56,026 nucleotides of DNA. Source: JAFDWI01 sp964544305 (GTDB lineage Bacteria > Actinomycetota > Acidimicrobiia > Acidimicrobiales > Iamiaceae). Positions 1 to 6,662 of the stretch are shown here, one piece after another. A model generated the notes under the pieces. The model searched no databases and was not told where the DNA came from. It saw only the letters and a list, made by a program, of their open reading frames with translations. The position numbers and the translations under genes were made by a program. Numbering within the stretch: the stretch's first letter is position 1; every line of letters begins with the position of its first letter. The DNA lies in assembly GCA_964544305.1 (NCBI GenBank), contig CAZJAZ010000012.1, forward strand, positions 1 to 56,026, written 5' to 3'.

Positions 1-195
1 ATCAAGGTTCGTGCGGCTCAAAACGGACGGTCCATGGAAGCCGAAGCACGCGCGATCCTCACCGCAGCTGTCACCGATCAAGACGATGAAACCAACATCG
101 CCCTCGCCTTATACGAGGTGGCCCAATCCCTTGGCGGGTTCGACCTCGATCTACCAAAGCGAACCGAACGACCTCGCATTATGGAATTCGAGTGA
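1..195 (+). CDS. FitA-type ribbon-helix-helix antitoxin (5' partial)
   Basis: The gene is cut by the window edge; the remaining 64 codons read in frame 1 to TGA at 193-195. The stretch AAQNGRSMEAEARAIL is the characteristic second half of a FitA/VapB/StbC ribbon-helix-helix DNA-binding domain, and the acidic/hydrophobic tail would be the part that wraps and blocks the toxin. It overlaps the downstream PIN toxin start by four bases (GTGA), the usual arrangement for translationally coupled antitoxin-toxin pairs. By family knowledge it should neutralise the toxin and repress its own promoter, which lies outside the window. Confidence 0.8.
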   Translation: MKVRAAQNGRSMEAEARAILTAAVTDQDDETNIALALYEVAQSLGGFDLDLPKRTERPRIMEFE

Positions 196-617
196 TCGTC
201 CTCGACACGAGCGTCGTCTCGGAACTCTTCAAACCACAACCCAACGAACGGGTCGTGGCCTGGCTGCACGCACGCAATAACGATGTGGCGATAACTGCGC
301 TCACACTCGCAGAGCTTCTCGCTGGGATCGAACGTCTTCCCGATGGGCACCGTAAGTCGAGCCTGGACGAACGCGTTCGAAAAGCCATTCGGCCCTATCA
401 AGACAGTGCGGCGATTCTCGCGTTCGACGCCACCAGTGCACACCACTACGCGCAGGTGCTGAGATCAAGAGAACAGGCCGGTCGGCCAATCAGCGTGATT
501 GACGCGCAAACTGCCGCGATCTGTCGTGCCCGCGGCGCGGTGTTTGCAACCCGCAACACCGACGACTTCACCTTCACCGGCATCGACCTCGTCAACCCCT
601 GGCAGGCGAAGCTATAG
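192..617 (+). CDS. FitB/VapC-type PIN-domain toxin (ribonuclease)
   Basis: A 141-residue PIN domain starting at GTG 192, overlapping the antitoxin stop. Acidic residues typical of the PIN active site are visible: Asp5 in VLDTSVVSE, Glu42 in TLAELLAGI, and a C-terminal pair around SVIDAQTAAI and RNTDDF. The TRNTDDF ending with a short Gly-Ile-Asp-Leu-Val-Asn-Pro-Trp tail is characteristic of the FitB branch. Members are Mg-dependent endoribonucleases that cut tRNA or other RNA when released from the antitoxin. Length is normal and all motifs are intact, so it is predicted to be active. The exact RNA target cannot be read from sequence. Confidence 0.9.
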   Translation: MIVLDTSVVSELFKPQPNERVVAWLHARNNDVAITALTLAELLAGIERLPDGHRKSSLDERVRKAIRPYQDSAAILAFDATSAHHYAQVLRSREQAGRPISVIDAQTAAICRARGAVFATRNTDDFTFTGIDLVNPWQAKL

Positions 618-907
618 AGCCGAACCGCCGTCTGGCGATCCATGTCGAATCGACTGGAGTTGTTGGGTTCGTTGTGCCGTTCCCACCCGCAAATGACGGT
701 CACAGGGCGGGCGCGAAGCGGACATCGGGGTCTTAGCGAGGTTGATTTCGCCTTCGACTCAAGCGCAGCCGATGCGATGAGACGAAGCGGCCGCGGAAGT
801 GCGTTGGCAGCACCGGCAACACAGTGCATATACGCTTGGACGACGTGACCGAGAGCCGCAGATTGTGGGGAATCAAGGTGACGCCGATCGCGGTGCCGGG
901 CAATTCC
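618..907. other. 290-bp intergenic stretch, nothing recognised
   Basis: Between the PIN toxin stop and the lipoprotein start I see no convincing gene, hairpin or promoter. Short reading frames here do not resemble proteins. An upstream in-frame extension of the lipoprotein gene (from 824) exists, but its extra residues would precede the signal peptide and are not credible. Confidence 0.4.
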
Positions 908-1501
908 ATGAGCCACCGACTGGTCACGGCCATCATTGCCATGGTCTTGAGTCTTGGCCTTTTGACAGCGGGATGCTCCGACCATGTCTCGAGCGCACAA
1001 CTGAAACGTGAGGACGACCTGGTCGATCTCATGAAGACGGTGCCGTTGCTCTCGATGGATGTTCCCGGAACCAACCGCCTCCCTCGCTTCGTCCAGCACC
1101 AAATGGATCAAACACGCTGGAATGGCGAGAATTCAGCAAAGGTCAGCCAGACGTGGGCTTTTCACACGGCTGGGCCGACCAACTTGGCCACGGCACATCT
1201 GATTTTGGCTGGAGCCCACCGTGGCGGCGACGCTCCGAGCCTTGTCGGATGTGGAGCCGGAGTCGGGTTCTCTGCGGACTGGTCGATGCTCTATCACGGG
1301 GTCTGGCTTGGAGTTGACTTCTCCTTCGAGGATGAGACGACAACGGAAAAACCTCGACTGATAATCAGCGTTTCCGGTTTTGTCCCCGAAGACCGAACCC
1401 GCGCAACTGTCACGGCCGACCCGAATTATCCACCAAATCGCCCCGGCTATGTGAACTGCACAGCATCGGAAAAGTCGGTCTTGAAGTCGGCGCTGTCGTG
1501 A
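908..1501 (+). CDS. Putative lipoprotein of unknown function
   Basis: Predicted 197 residues from ATG 908. The N-terminus is a lipoprotein signal: a short basic start, a hydrophobic run and the lipobox L-T-A-G-C with the acylated Cys at residue 23, so the protein should be anchored to the outer face of the cytoplasmic membrane. The rest has no motif I recognise; it contains several Cys and Trp residues and a C-terminal CTASEKSVL segment. ATG 908 is chosen over the longer in-frame start at 824 because it places the signal peptide at the very N-terminus. It stands alone between two toxin-antitoxin modules. Confidence 0.7.
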   Translation: MSHRLVTAIIAMVLSLGLLTAGCSDHVSSAQLKREDDLVDLMKTVPLLSMDVPGTNRLPRFVQHQMDQTRWNGENSAKVSQTWAFHTAGPTNLATAHLILAGAHRGGDAPSLVGCGAGVGFSADWSMLYHGVWLGVDFSFEDETTTEKPRLIISVSGFVPEDRTRATVTADPNYPPNRPGYVNCTASEKSVLKSALS

Positions 1502-1646
1502 CCGGCCCGAGAAATACCCGGGACCATGCAACTGAACCGTCTCGATGAAAACTTCGCTGCGGCCGACCTGGCACTACTCGCAAACATGCTTGACGCGATT
1601 GCTGCCGCCCGTCACCGAAGCCTGAACGAACTGCTTGCTGATCGAA

Positions 1647-1674
1647 CTGTCACAAGTTTCATCCGGCCTATACT
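1647..1674 (+). promoter_or_regulatory. Probable sigma70-type promoter of mntA-hepT (leaderless)
   Basis: CTGTCA at 1647-1652 and TATACT at 1669-1674 are separated by 16 bases. The ATG of the nucleotidyltransferase gene (1681) lies only six bases past the -10 box, so transcription would begin at or next to the start codon, giving a leaderless mRNA, which is common in actinobacteria. There is no Shine-Dalgarno sequence, which agrees with this reading. Confidence 0.5.
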
Positions 1675-1680
1675 GGAAGC

Positions 1681-1977
1681 ATGTCGGTGCCGACGATCGA
1701 CGCATTACGGGAACGGCGTGGGGAGATTGAAGCCGTGGCGCGCACACATGGCGCGAGTTGCATAAGGGTTTTCGGGTCGGTCGCACGCGGGGAGGAATCG
1801 GCATCGAGCGACCTAGACCTACTGGTCGATCTCGAAGATGGGCGAGGCTTGTTCGATCTCGGCGCTCTCTTGATGGATCTGCGTGACCTTCTTGGATGCG
1901 ACGTGGACGTTGTCGTCGAACCGTGTCTTCGTCCTCGCGTACTTTCTCGCGTCCTTGCCGACGCGATCGATTTGTGA
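1681..1977 (+). CDS. mntA: MntA-type minimal nucleotidyltransferase antitoxin
   Basis: A 98-residue minimal nucleotidyltransferase. The motif GS-x10-D-x-D is exact (GSVARGEESASSDLDLL), with a third acidic residue expected in DVDVVV. In characterised MntA/HepT pairs the nucleotidyltransferase inactivates the HEPN ribonuclease by transferring AMP to a Tyr next to its active site. The stop TGA at 1975-1977 overlaps a GTG at 1974, which is the natural start of the partner hepT reading frame, so the two genes are translationally coupled. Length and motif are complete. Confidence 0.88.
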   Translation: MSVPTIDALRERRGEIEAVARTHGASCIRVFGSVARGEESASSDLDLLVDLEDGRGLFDLGALLMDLRDLLGCDVDVVVEPCLRPRVLSRVLADAIDL

Positions 1978-1980
1978 GGA

Positions 1981-2331
1981 GTGACGTCGATCGACTTCTC
2001 GACACGATCGAGCTGTGACCTTCTTCTGGCTCACGCCTCCGAACCATCGAAGCTGAGCCGCGATCCGCTCATCCAGGCTGCTGCTCAACGGTGGATCGAG
2101 GTTCTGGGTGAAGCTGCATCCCACGTTTCCGACGAGGCGCAAAGGGCGAATCCGTCGGTGCCATGGCGCAAAGTTATCGGGACTCGTGTGATCCTCGCTC
2201 ACGCCTATTTCCAGGTTGACCGGGACATTGTCGGTTCGATCGTGAGCGATGAGATTCCGGCGCTTCGCCATCATATTGCAGAGGCTTTGAAGCGCATTGC
2301 GCCCGAACTGACATTTGATGAGGATGGGTAA
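1981..2331 (+). CDS. hepT: HepT-like HEPN ribonuclease toxin, N-terminus out of frame
   Basis: A DUF86/HepT HEPN-domain protein; the R-x4-H-x-Y catalytic motif is seen as RVILAHAY, Tyr being the residue AMPylated by MntA in studied systems. The open frame from GTG 1981 begins with residues unlike the family. The expected family N-terminus (VRSDVDRLLDTIEL) is encoded one frame away from GTG 1974, overlapping the mntA stop, and meets a TGA at 2016-2018. Joining the frames by skipping one base gives a continuous, family-like protein through DLLLAHASEPSK. The gene is therefore frameshifted by mutation, by assembly error or by recoding. If only the 1981 frame is made, helix 1 is lost while the catalytic motif is kept. 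Confidence 0.75.
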   Translation: MTSIDFSTRSSCDLLLAHASEPSKLSRDPLIQAAAQRWIEVLGEAASHVSDEAQRANPSVPWRKVIGTRVILAHAYFQVDRDIVGSIVSDEIPALRHHIAEALKRIAPELTFDEDG

Positions 2332-2578
2332 CGGCACCGCTTTGACACTGATGTCGTAAATGGAACCGATCCCGAACATCAATATTCGAAGACTTCCAGC
2401 CAATTCCCGTCGACTTCGCGTCACGCCCCAAGTGCATGGGAGCGGCGTGCGTGCCGTGTTCGGGTCGGTCACGCCTGCTTGCTGGCAACCCACCGCATCA
2501 AACACCGTCCCTCGCAATCGAAGCATCACCTGTCGGACCTGGGGTAGGGTGAAACGTGCCACGAGATTGGAGTCAACC

Positions 2579-3318
2579 ATGAATCTGCCACAGGTACGTA
2601 CGAAAATTTCCGCACCGCTGGCGGCGGCGATGTTGATCGGAGCACTGTGGATTGGCCTGCCAAACACGGCGGGGGCAGACGGCCCGACGACCACGATGGG
2701 CACTATGTCAACAACGACCATGCCCATGGGCGATGGCATGTTGCCCGCAGGCAATTGGACTCCATCGCAGCGTGCTTTTCTGTTGAACCTCATCGCCCGT
2801 ACCGAAGCGGCACTCCCGGCCTTTGCTGACCCCACGTACCTTGAATCGATCGGCTTTCATAACTTTGGACCCTCCGCACCGGGCGGGTACGTCCACTACA
2901 TCAATAATTCGTGGATTGATGATGGTCGCATCTTGGACCCGACCCACCCCGAGTCCATTCTTTTCCAACAGGTCTATGACCCCGACACCGACACATCAAC
3001 GCTTGAAGTTCGAGCCGCCATGTATTTCTTGCCCACCGGCACCACAATGGACAACCTCCCTGACAACGTGAAATGGATGCCTGGCTGGCACGTTCACCCG
3101 GACCTTTGTGTCACCGACGTTGGNNNNNNNNNNNNNNNNNNNNNNNNNNNNNNNNNNNNNNNNNNNNNNNNNNNNNNNNNNNNNNNNNNNNNNNNNNNNN
3201 NNNNNNNNNNNNNNNNNNNNNNNCAACCACGATGCCGCACATGAGCGATGTTGACGCAAACTCGAAAATGGCCCCAACAGCACAACCCGTCGCCGCGCAA
3301 CCCACGTTTACGGGTTAA
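2579..3318 (+). CDS. Secreted protein of unknown function, interrupted by scaffold gap
   Basis: From ATG 2579 the protein has a basic start, a hydrophobic stretch (APLAAAMLIGALWIGLP) and a likely signal-peptidase site near Asn-Thr-Ala-Gly-Ala, then a Thr/Met-rich linker and a globular part with aromatic residues and MPGWHVHPDLC just before the gap. After the gap a Thr/Ala/Pro-rich tail (TTMPHMSDVD onward) ends at TAA 3316-3318 and resembles the N-terminal linker in composition, so I read both as one gene; the reading frame across the gap is unknown. I do not recognise the family. The His-x-His-Pro and Cys before the gap could bind metal, but that is speculation. Confidence 0.6.
3124..3223. 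other. Assembly gap (100 N)
   Basis: A run of exactly 100 N, the conventional placeholder for a scaffold join of unknown size. It removes part of the secreted protein gene that starts at 2579. Confidence 0.99.
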
Positions 3319-3357
3319 CAGGCCGGTTCACCCCGATGGGATCACACCCAGACGGGT

Positions 3358-3771
3358 TCACCCAGGAGGATATGGCTCCAAGCCGTGTTCTGACTGTTGT
3401 TCACGCACGTACGTAATGATCGCATCGAGCTGAGCGTCGTCGATGCCTTGTATTGCGGGCATGTCGCCAAAGCCCCAGTGATGTGCCCGCGCACCTTGTC
3501 GAACCGCTGCACGAAATGAATCATCGGTGTGATGATCGGGGGCATAGACCTGTGAGAGATGCGACGGGCCGCGATCGGTCCCTTTGAGATCAACCCCATG
3601 GCACGACGCACAAAACTGTTTATAAGGCGCAGCGCCACTGGCTGCGCCAGGACTCGATGATGCTGAAGATGTGTCGCCGCTCTCACCCGAGCACCCTGCA
3701 ATGGACACGAGACCGACAAGCGCAACGGCAAACGCCAGTCTTCGGGTACGTCGTTGTGTGGTTCCCGTCAT
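3358..3771 (-). CDS. Class I cytochrome c lipoprotein
   Basis: A 137-residue lipoprotein: basic start, hydrophobic segment and lipobox S-I-A-G-C (Cys27), then a Ser/Ala-rich linker, then a c-type haem site CASCH at residues 54-58. Met103 in GDMPAI is the likely sixth iron ligand. The fold is a single-haem electron carrier held at the outer face of the membrane. ATG 3771 is preferred to a longer frame because it puts the signal peptide at the start. No oxidase or reductase gene is adjacent, so its redox partner is unknown. Confidence 0.85.
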   Translation of the reverse strand: MTGTTQRRTRRLAFAVALVGLVSIAGCSGESGDTSSASSSPGAASGAAPYKQFCASCHGVDLKGTDRGPSHLSQVYAPDHHTDDSFRAAVRQGARAHHWGFGDMPAIQGIDDAQLDAIITYVREQQSEHGLEPYPPG

Positions 3772-3902
3772 GGACCTGAACCTACCGGGATCGCCGTCAA
3801 ATACCGCACTGACAAAAGTCCTCGGTTTCGACGATCGCTCGCAAAAAAGAAGGAGCCTGGCCAACAATGCGACCAGACCCCTTCGCGTAATGAGGCAGAT
3901 GA

Positions 3903-4457
3903 TTAGACCTTGTGCAAGGTGTTCTGGTCGGTGTGGTGCATCTCGCCACCAATTGCAGCCAACGTCATCGTCAAATCCGATGTGTAGCTGAACGTGCCGT
4001 CACCGTTGATCGTAAACGTTGACGTAAACGCCGTGATCTCAGCGCGCTGCAACAAGTACTTGTTTTGCGTCAAGCCATAGTCCGGTGCACCGGGCGTCGC
4101 AGCAAACGTCAACGATGTTGACGAAGCCGTTGCGTCACCTCCCGCGTTGATTGCGATGCCACGCGGTACGGCAAAACAACGAATGACCTGGCCGGTTGCT
4201 TCTTCCCACAGTAAGTAACCGACTTCGTCGTGGAACGGGTCCATGGCCTCTTCGCCGTGGCGCCACGCGGTCATCTCGTAGTTCAACCCGTGCATCACCT
4301 GTGATCCGTTTTCAACAATCGGAATGCGGGTGAAATGTGCTTTCTCAAAGTAGGTGGTTTCGGCGGTTTCGTCTTCTTTGTTGTGATACGACAAGTCAAC
4401 GCCGACGTTGCCTTCCCAGTTGCCTTCAAATGGTGCTAGTGGTCCAAGTTCGCTCAT
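3903..4457 (-). CDS. Nitrobindin-like heme-binding beta-barrel protein
   Basis: 184 residues from ATG 4457. The opening PLAPFEGNWEG carries the G-x-W-x-G signature of the nitrobindin/THAP4-like (former DUF1794) ten-stranded barrel, and the C-terminal GGEMHHTDQNTLHKV has the His pair where the family's proximal haem ligand lies. Family members bind ferric haem and act on nitric oxide or peroxynitrite. The protein has no signal peptide and should be cytoplasmic. A longer in-frame start at 4487 is possible but adds residues unlike the family. Confidence 0.75.
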   Translation of the reverse strand: MSELGPLAPFEGNWEGNVGVDLSYHNKEDETAETTYFEKAHFTRIPIVENGSQVMHGLNYEMTAWRHGEEAMDPFHDEVGYLLWEEATGQVIRCFAVPRGIAINAGGDATASSTSLTFAATPGAPDYGLTQNKYLLQRAEITAFTSTFTINGDGTFSYTSDLTMTLAAIGGEMHHTDQNTLHKV

Positions 4458-4541
4458 GGATCCACTATGGCACAGCCAACGACCCATTGCATGCGGACTG
4501 CCGAAAAAGGCGATACGCGAGCGGTGTGGTGAACTTGAGAG

Positions 4542-5363
4542 GTGCGCAAATCCATTGATTTCTACCGAGGTCCTTCTCGGCTGTCTGCGCTTTGTGTCGT
4601 TGTGTGGGCAGTCGGCCTCGCGTTTCCGACGTCGTTGACGACGCTGGCTCCCGCAAACTCGGCCCGGCCGTCGCTGCTGGTCATTGGTGACAGCATCGTG
4701 GTTGGCACCTACGACAACATTGCCAAACAAATGCCAGGTTGGGACGTGACGGTTGACGCCAAAGTGTCTCGTTCAACCGCGCAAGGGCTTGACGTCTTTC
4801 GCAAACATGGTGCGAAGTTCTCGGCCGTGGTGATCGAACTTGGCGCAAACGACGGTGGCGAAGCGGAAGTTTTTCGACCCCGAGTTGCCGCGCTTTTGCG
4901 TGCCATGGGGGCGGTGCCGCACGTGATCTGGCTCAATGTGCACGAGGCGCGGCCCTATTACAAACAAACGAACGCGATTATCGCCCAAGAAGTCGCGCGT
5001 CACCCCAACGCGTCCGTGGGGGACTGGAACGCAGCAGTGCAACCAGCCGACGTCGGTGGCGATGGACTGCATCTCACCCCACAAGGTTCGGTTGCCATGT
5101 CGAAATGGATTGCAACAACCGTACGCACGATCACCACGCCACCCTCAACGACAACATCATCTTCGACAACTACGACGAACGTGCCACCGCCGGCAACGAC
5201 GTCAGCCCGCCAAGCCCCACGACCAAACAGTGCAAATGCTGACGATCAGACTACGACTCGGTTCTTGTGGGGGATTGTCGCGTTTCTGTGCGGCATCGCA
5301 ACGGTGCTCATCATTCTTTGGTATCGACTGCGCCGGCCACGAGAATCCAACGACAGCAAATGA
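4542..5363 (+). CDS. Secreted, membrane-anchored SGNH/GDSL hydrolase
   Basis: 273 residues from GTG 4542. Layout: signal peptide (about 1-40), SGNH hydrolase domain (43-195) with block I VIGDSIVVG (nucleophile Ser51), block III GAND (Asn103) and block V DGLHLT (Asp174, His177), then a Thr/Ser/Pro-rich linker, a transmembrane helix (about 241-262) and a basic tail. This architecture places an esterase/acylhydrolase domain outside the cell, tethered at its C-terminus. Related domains deacetylate or transfer acyl groups on cell-wall polymers; the substrate here is unknown. It is transcribed divergently from the nitrobindin-like gene with about 85 bp between them. Confidence 0.85.
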   Translation: MRKSIDFYRGPSRLSALCVVVWAVGLAFPTSLTTLAPANSARPSLLVIGDSIVVGTYDNIAKQMPGWDVTVDAKVSRSTAQGLDVFRKHGAKFSAVVIELGANDGGEAEVFRPRVAALLRAMGAVPHVIWLNVHEARPYYKQTNAIIAQEVARHPNASVGDWNAAVQPADVGGDGLHLTPQGSVAMSKWIATTVRTITTPPSTTTSSSTTTTNVPPPATTSARQAPRPNSANADDQTTTRFLWGIVAFLCGIATVLIILWYRLRRPRESNDSK

Positions 5364-5426
5364 CGAACGTCATACCGAGTCCTATGATGGGCGTTCTACA
5401 CAGTCGACGAAACCCTGAGGTGGATT

Positions 5427-6173
5427 ATGGACGCGTTAGATGCGATACATCTCGATCTTGTAGAACGAGTTTCCGCACGTGAGGGTTTGTACGAGCTTGA
5501 GGTTGATCAACTGACCAGTCGTGTGTCGGGTGCGGTACTTGGTGAAATCCGGATGCTTGGCGGATCCAACATTGACAAGGCGGTTCGGATCGAACTCGAA
5601 CTCGACGACGAGGATGCGCCCGAGTGGTTTTGCGCCTTGTATGTCTTTGCACCGGGGAATTCGCTCGTTCCCCATCTCGTTTTTGAGTGGATCGGCACCG
5701 AAGCGGGTGACAATCCACAGGTTCAAATGATTGCCGATCTCATCGGGCGCATCGATTTGGCGGTCAATCTTGACTACGTCGACGAAGTGTACGGACCTCT
5801 CGATTCAATTCACCGTGCCGTCCAAGATATAGAAGGCGTCACCTTTCACCGGGCGGCACCACGTCGTGCGATTGCTTTTTCGCCGTGGTATGTGCCTGCC
5901 GCTGTTCCCCTGGCACAAGCGCCTGATCTTGGCACCGTCGCAGAGGCCTATTTAGATCGCTGGATTGCGTTGAGTTCGGGCGGGGTCTATGCAACCGTTG
6001 ACCCGTTGGCGAGCGACCCGGCACGGTTGGTTCAACATGATCGTTTCCACCGCGGTTCGCTCTTTGATGCCGAATCGACGCCGTTTCTCCAGCGTCTTGA
6101 TCGGGTACTTGGCTTGAACGCCGCAGCAGAAGTACGTGTCGCCCTACGGAGCCAACATGTTCGCGCCGTGTGA
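5427..6173 (+). CDS. Red chlorophyll catabolite reductase-like protein
   Basis: 248 residues, no signal peptide. Comparison from memory with plant red chlorophyll catabolite reductase (RCCR, related to ferredoxin-dependent bilin reductases) gives a long colinear match: NS-x-x-PHLVFEWIG, then DLIGRIDLAVNLDYVDEVY, then RAIAFSP, then AEAYLDRWI, then HDRFHR-x-S and a C-terminal FLQRLDRVLG helix. Two acidic residues important in plant RCCR appear at the aligned places (Glu87 and Asp205). The family reduces open-chain tetrapyrroles with electrons from ferredoxin. Assignment rests on motif alignment I made by eye; substrate and activity are unknown. An unrelated conserved hypothetical remains possible. 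Confidence 0.55.
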   Translation: MDALDAIHLDLVERVSAREGLYELEVDQLTSRVSGAVLGEIRMLGGSNIDKAVRIELELDDEDAPEWFCALYVFAPGNSLVPHLVFEWIGTEAGDNPQVQMIADLIGRIDLAVNLDYVDEVYGPLDSIHRAVQDIEGVTFHRAAPRRAIAFSPWYVPAAVPLAQAPDLGTVAEAYLDRWIALSSGGVYATVDPLASDPARLVQHDRFHRGSLFDAESTPFLQRLDRVLGLNAAAEVRVALRSQHVRAV

Positions 6174-6179
6174 TTCGCG

Positions 6180-6662
6180 ATGACCAAGGAATTGGTCGTC
6201 GCAGACGTACTTGAGCCGATCCCATCGATCAAACGCATGCTCGGCCGTGCGATCATTTTGCATTGCCCAAGATGCGGCCACGGAGGGCAATTCCACCAGT
6301 GGTTGCGGCGAGCCAAACATTGCCCGGGCTGTGGTTACACACTCGAACGGCAAAGCGACTTTTTCTACGGCGCGTACACCATCAACTTGTGTGTCACATT
6401 GTTCACGCTTTTTGGCGTCCTTATTGTCGCTGTGCTCTTTGAAGCGGCACAACGAACCCCGCCTGCAGGCCCGATCATCGCCGCAGGACTTTTCTGCGCA
6501 CTGGTGTTCCCGCTTATTTTTTACCCGTTTTCTTTCACACTGTGGGCAGTTGTCGATCTTGCGAGCGAGCCACTCGAATTGCATGAAATTGCTGGCGCGC
6601 TCGACAACTTGGACGCGGACCGCGTTGTTGCACAAGCGAGTCACGAACGGTCGAGTTGTTAA
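6180..6662 (+). CDS. DUF983 membrane protein with zinc-ribbon
   Basis: 160 residues. Two CxxC pairs (Cys29/32 in HCPRCGHGG and Cys48/51 in HCPGCGY) followed by two transmembrane helices (about 64-90 and 100-125) are the hallmark of DUF983. The short N-terminal domain is cytoplasmic and probably binds zinc. The function of the family is not known; in alpha-proteobacteria it lies near cytochrome oxidase genes, but not here. It follows the RCCR-like gene by seven bases and its stop is overlapped by the kinase start, so the three genes may be one transcript. Confidence 0.85.
   Translation: MTKELVVADVLEPIPSIKRMLGRAIILHCPRCGHGGQFHQWLRRAKHCPGCGYTLERQSDFFYGAYTINLCVTLFTLFGVLIVAVLFEAAQRTPPAGPIIAAGLFCALVFPLIFYPFSFTLWAVVDLASEPLELHEIAGALDNLDADRVVAQASHERSSC

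Noticed and set aside
1526..1765. 79-codon open frame between the lipoprotein and mntA
   Set aside because: Overlaps mntA by 85 bases and the promoter at 1647-1674; the translation is low in recognisable features and ends in Arg-rich shadow sequence.
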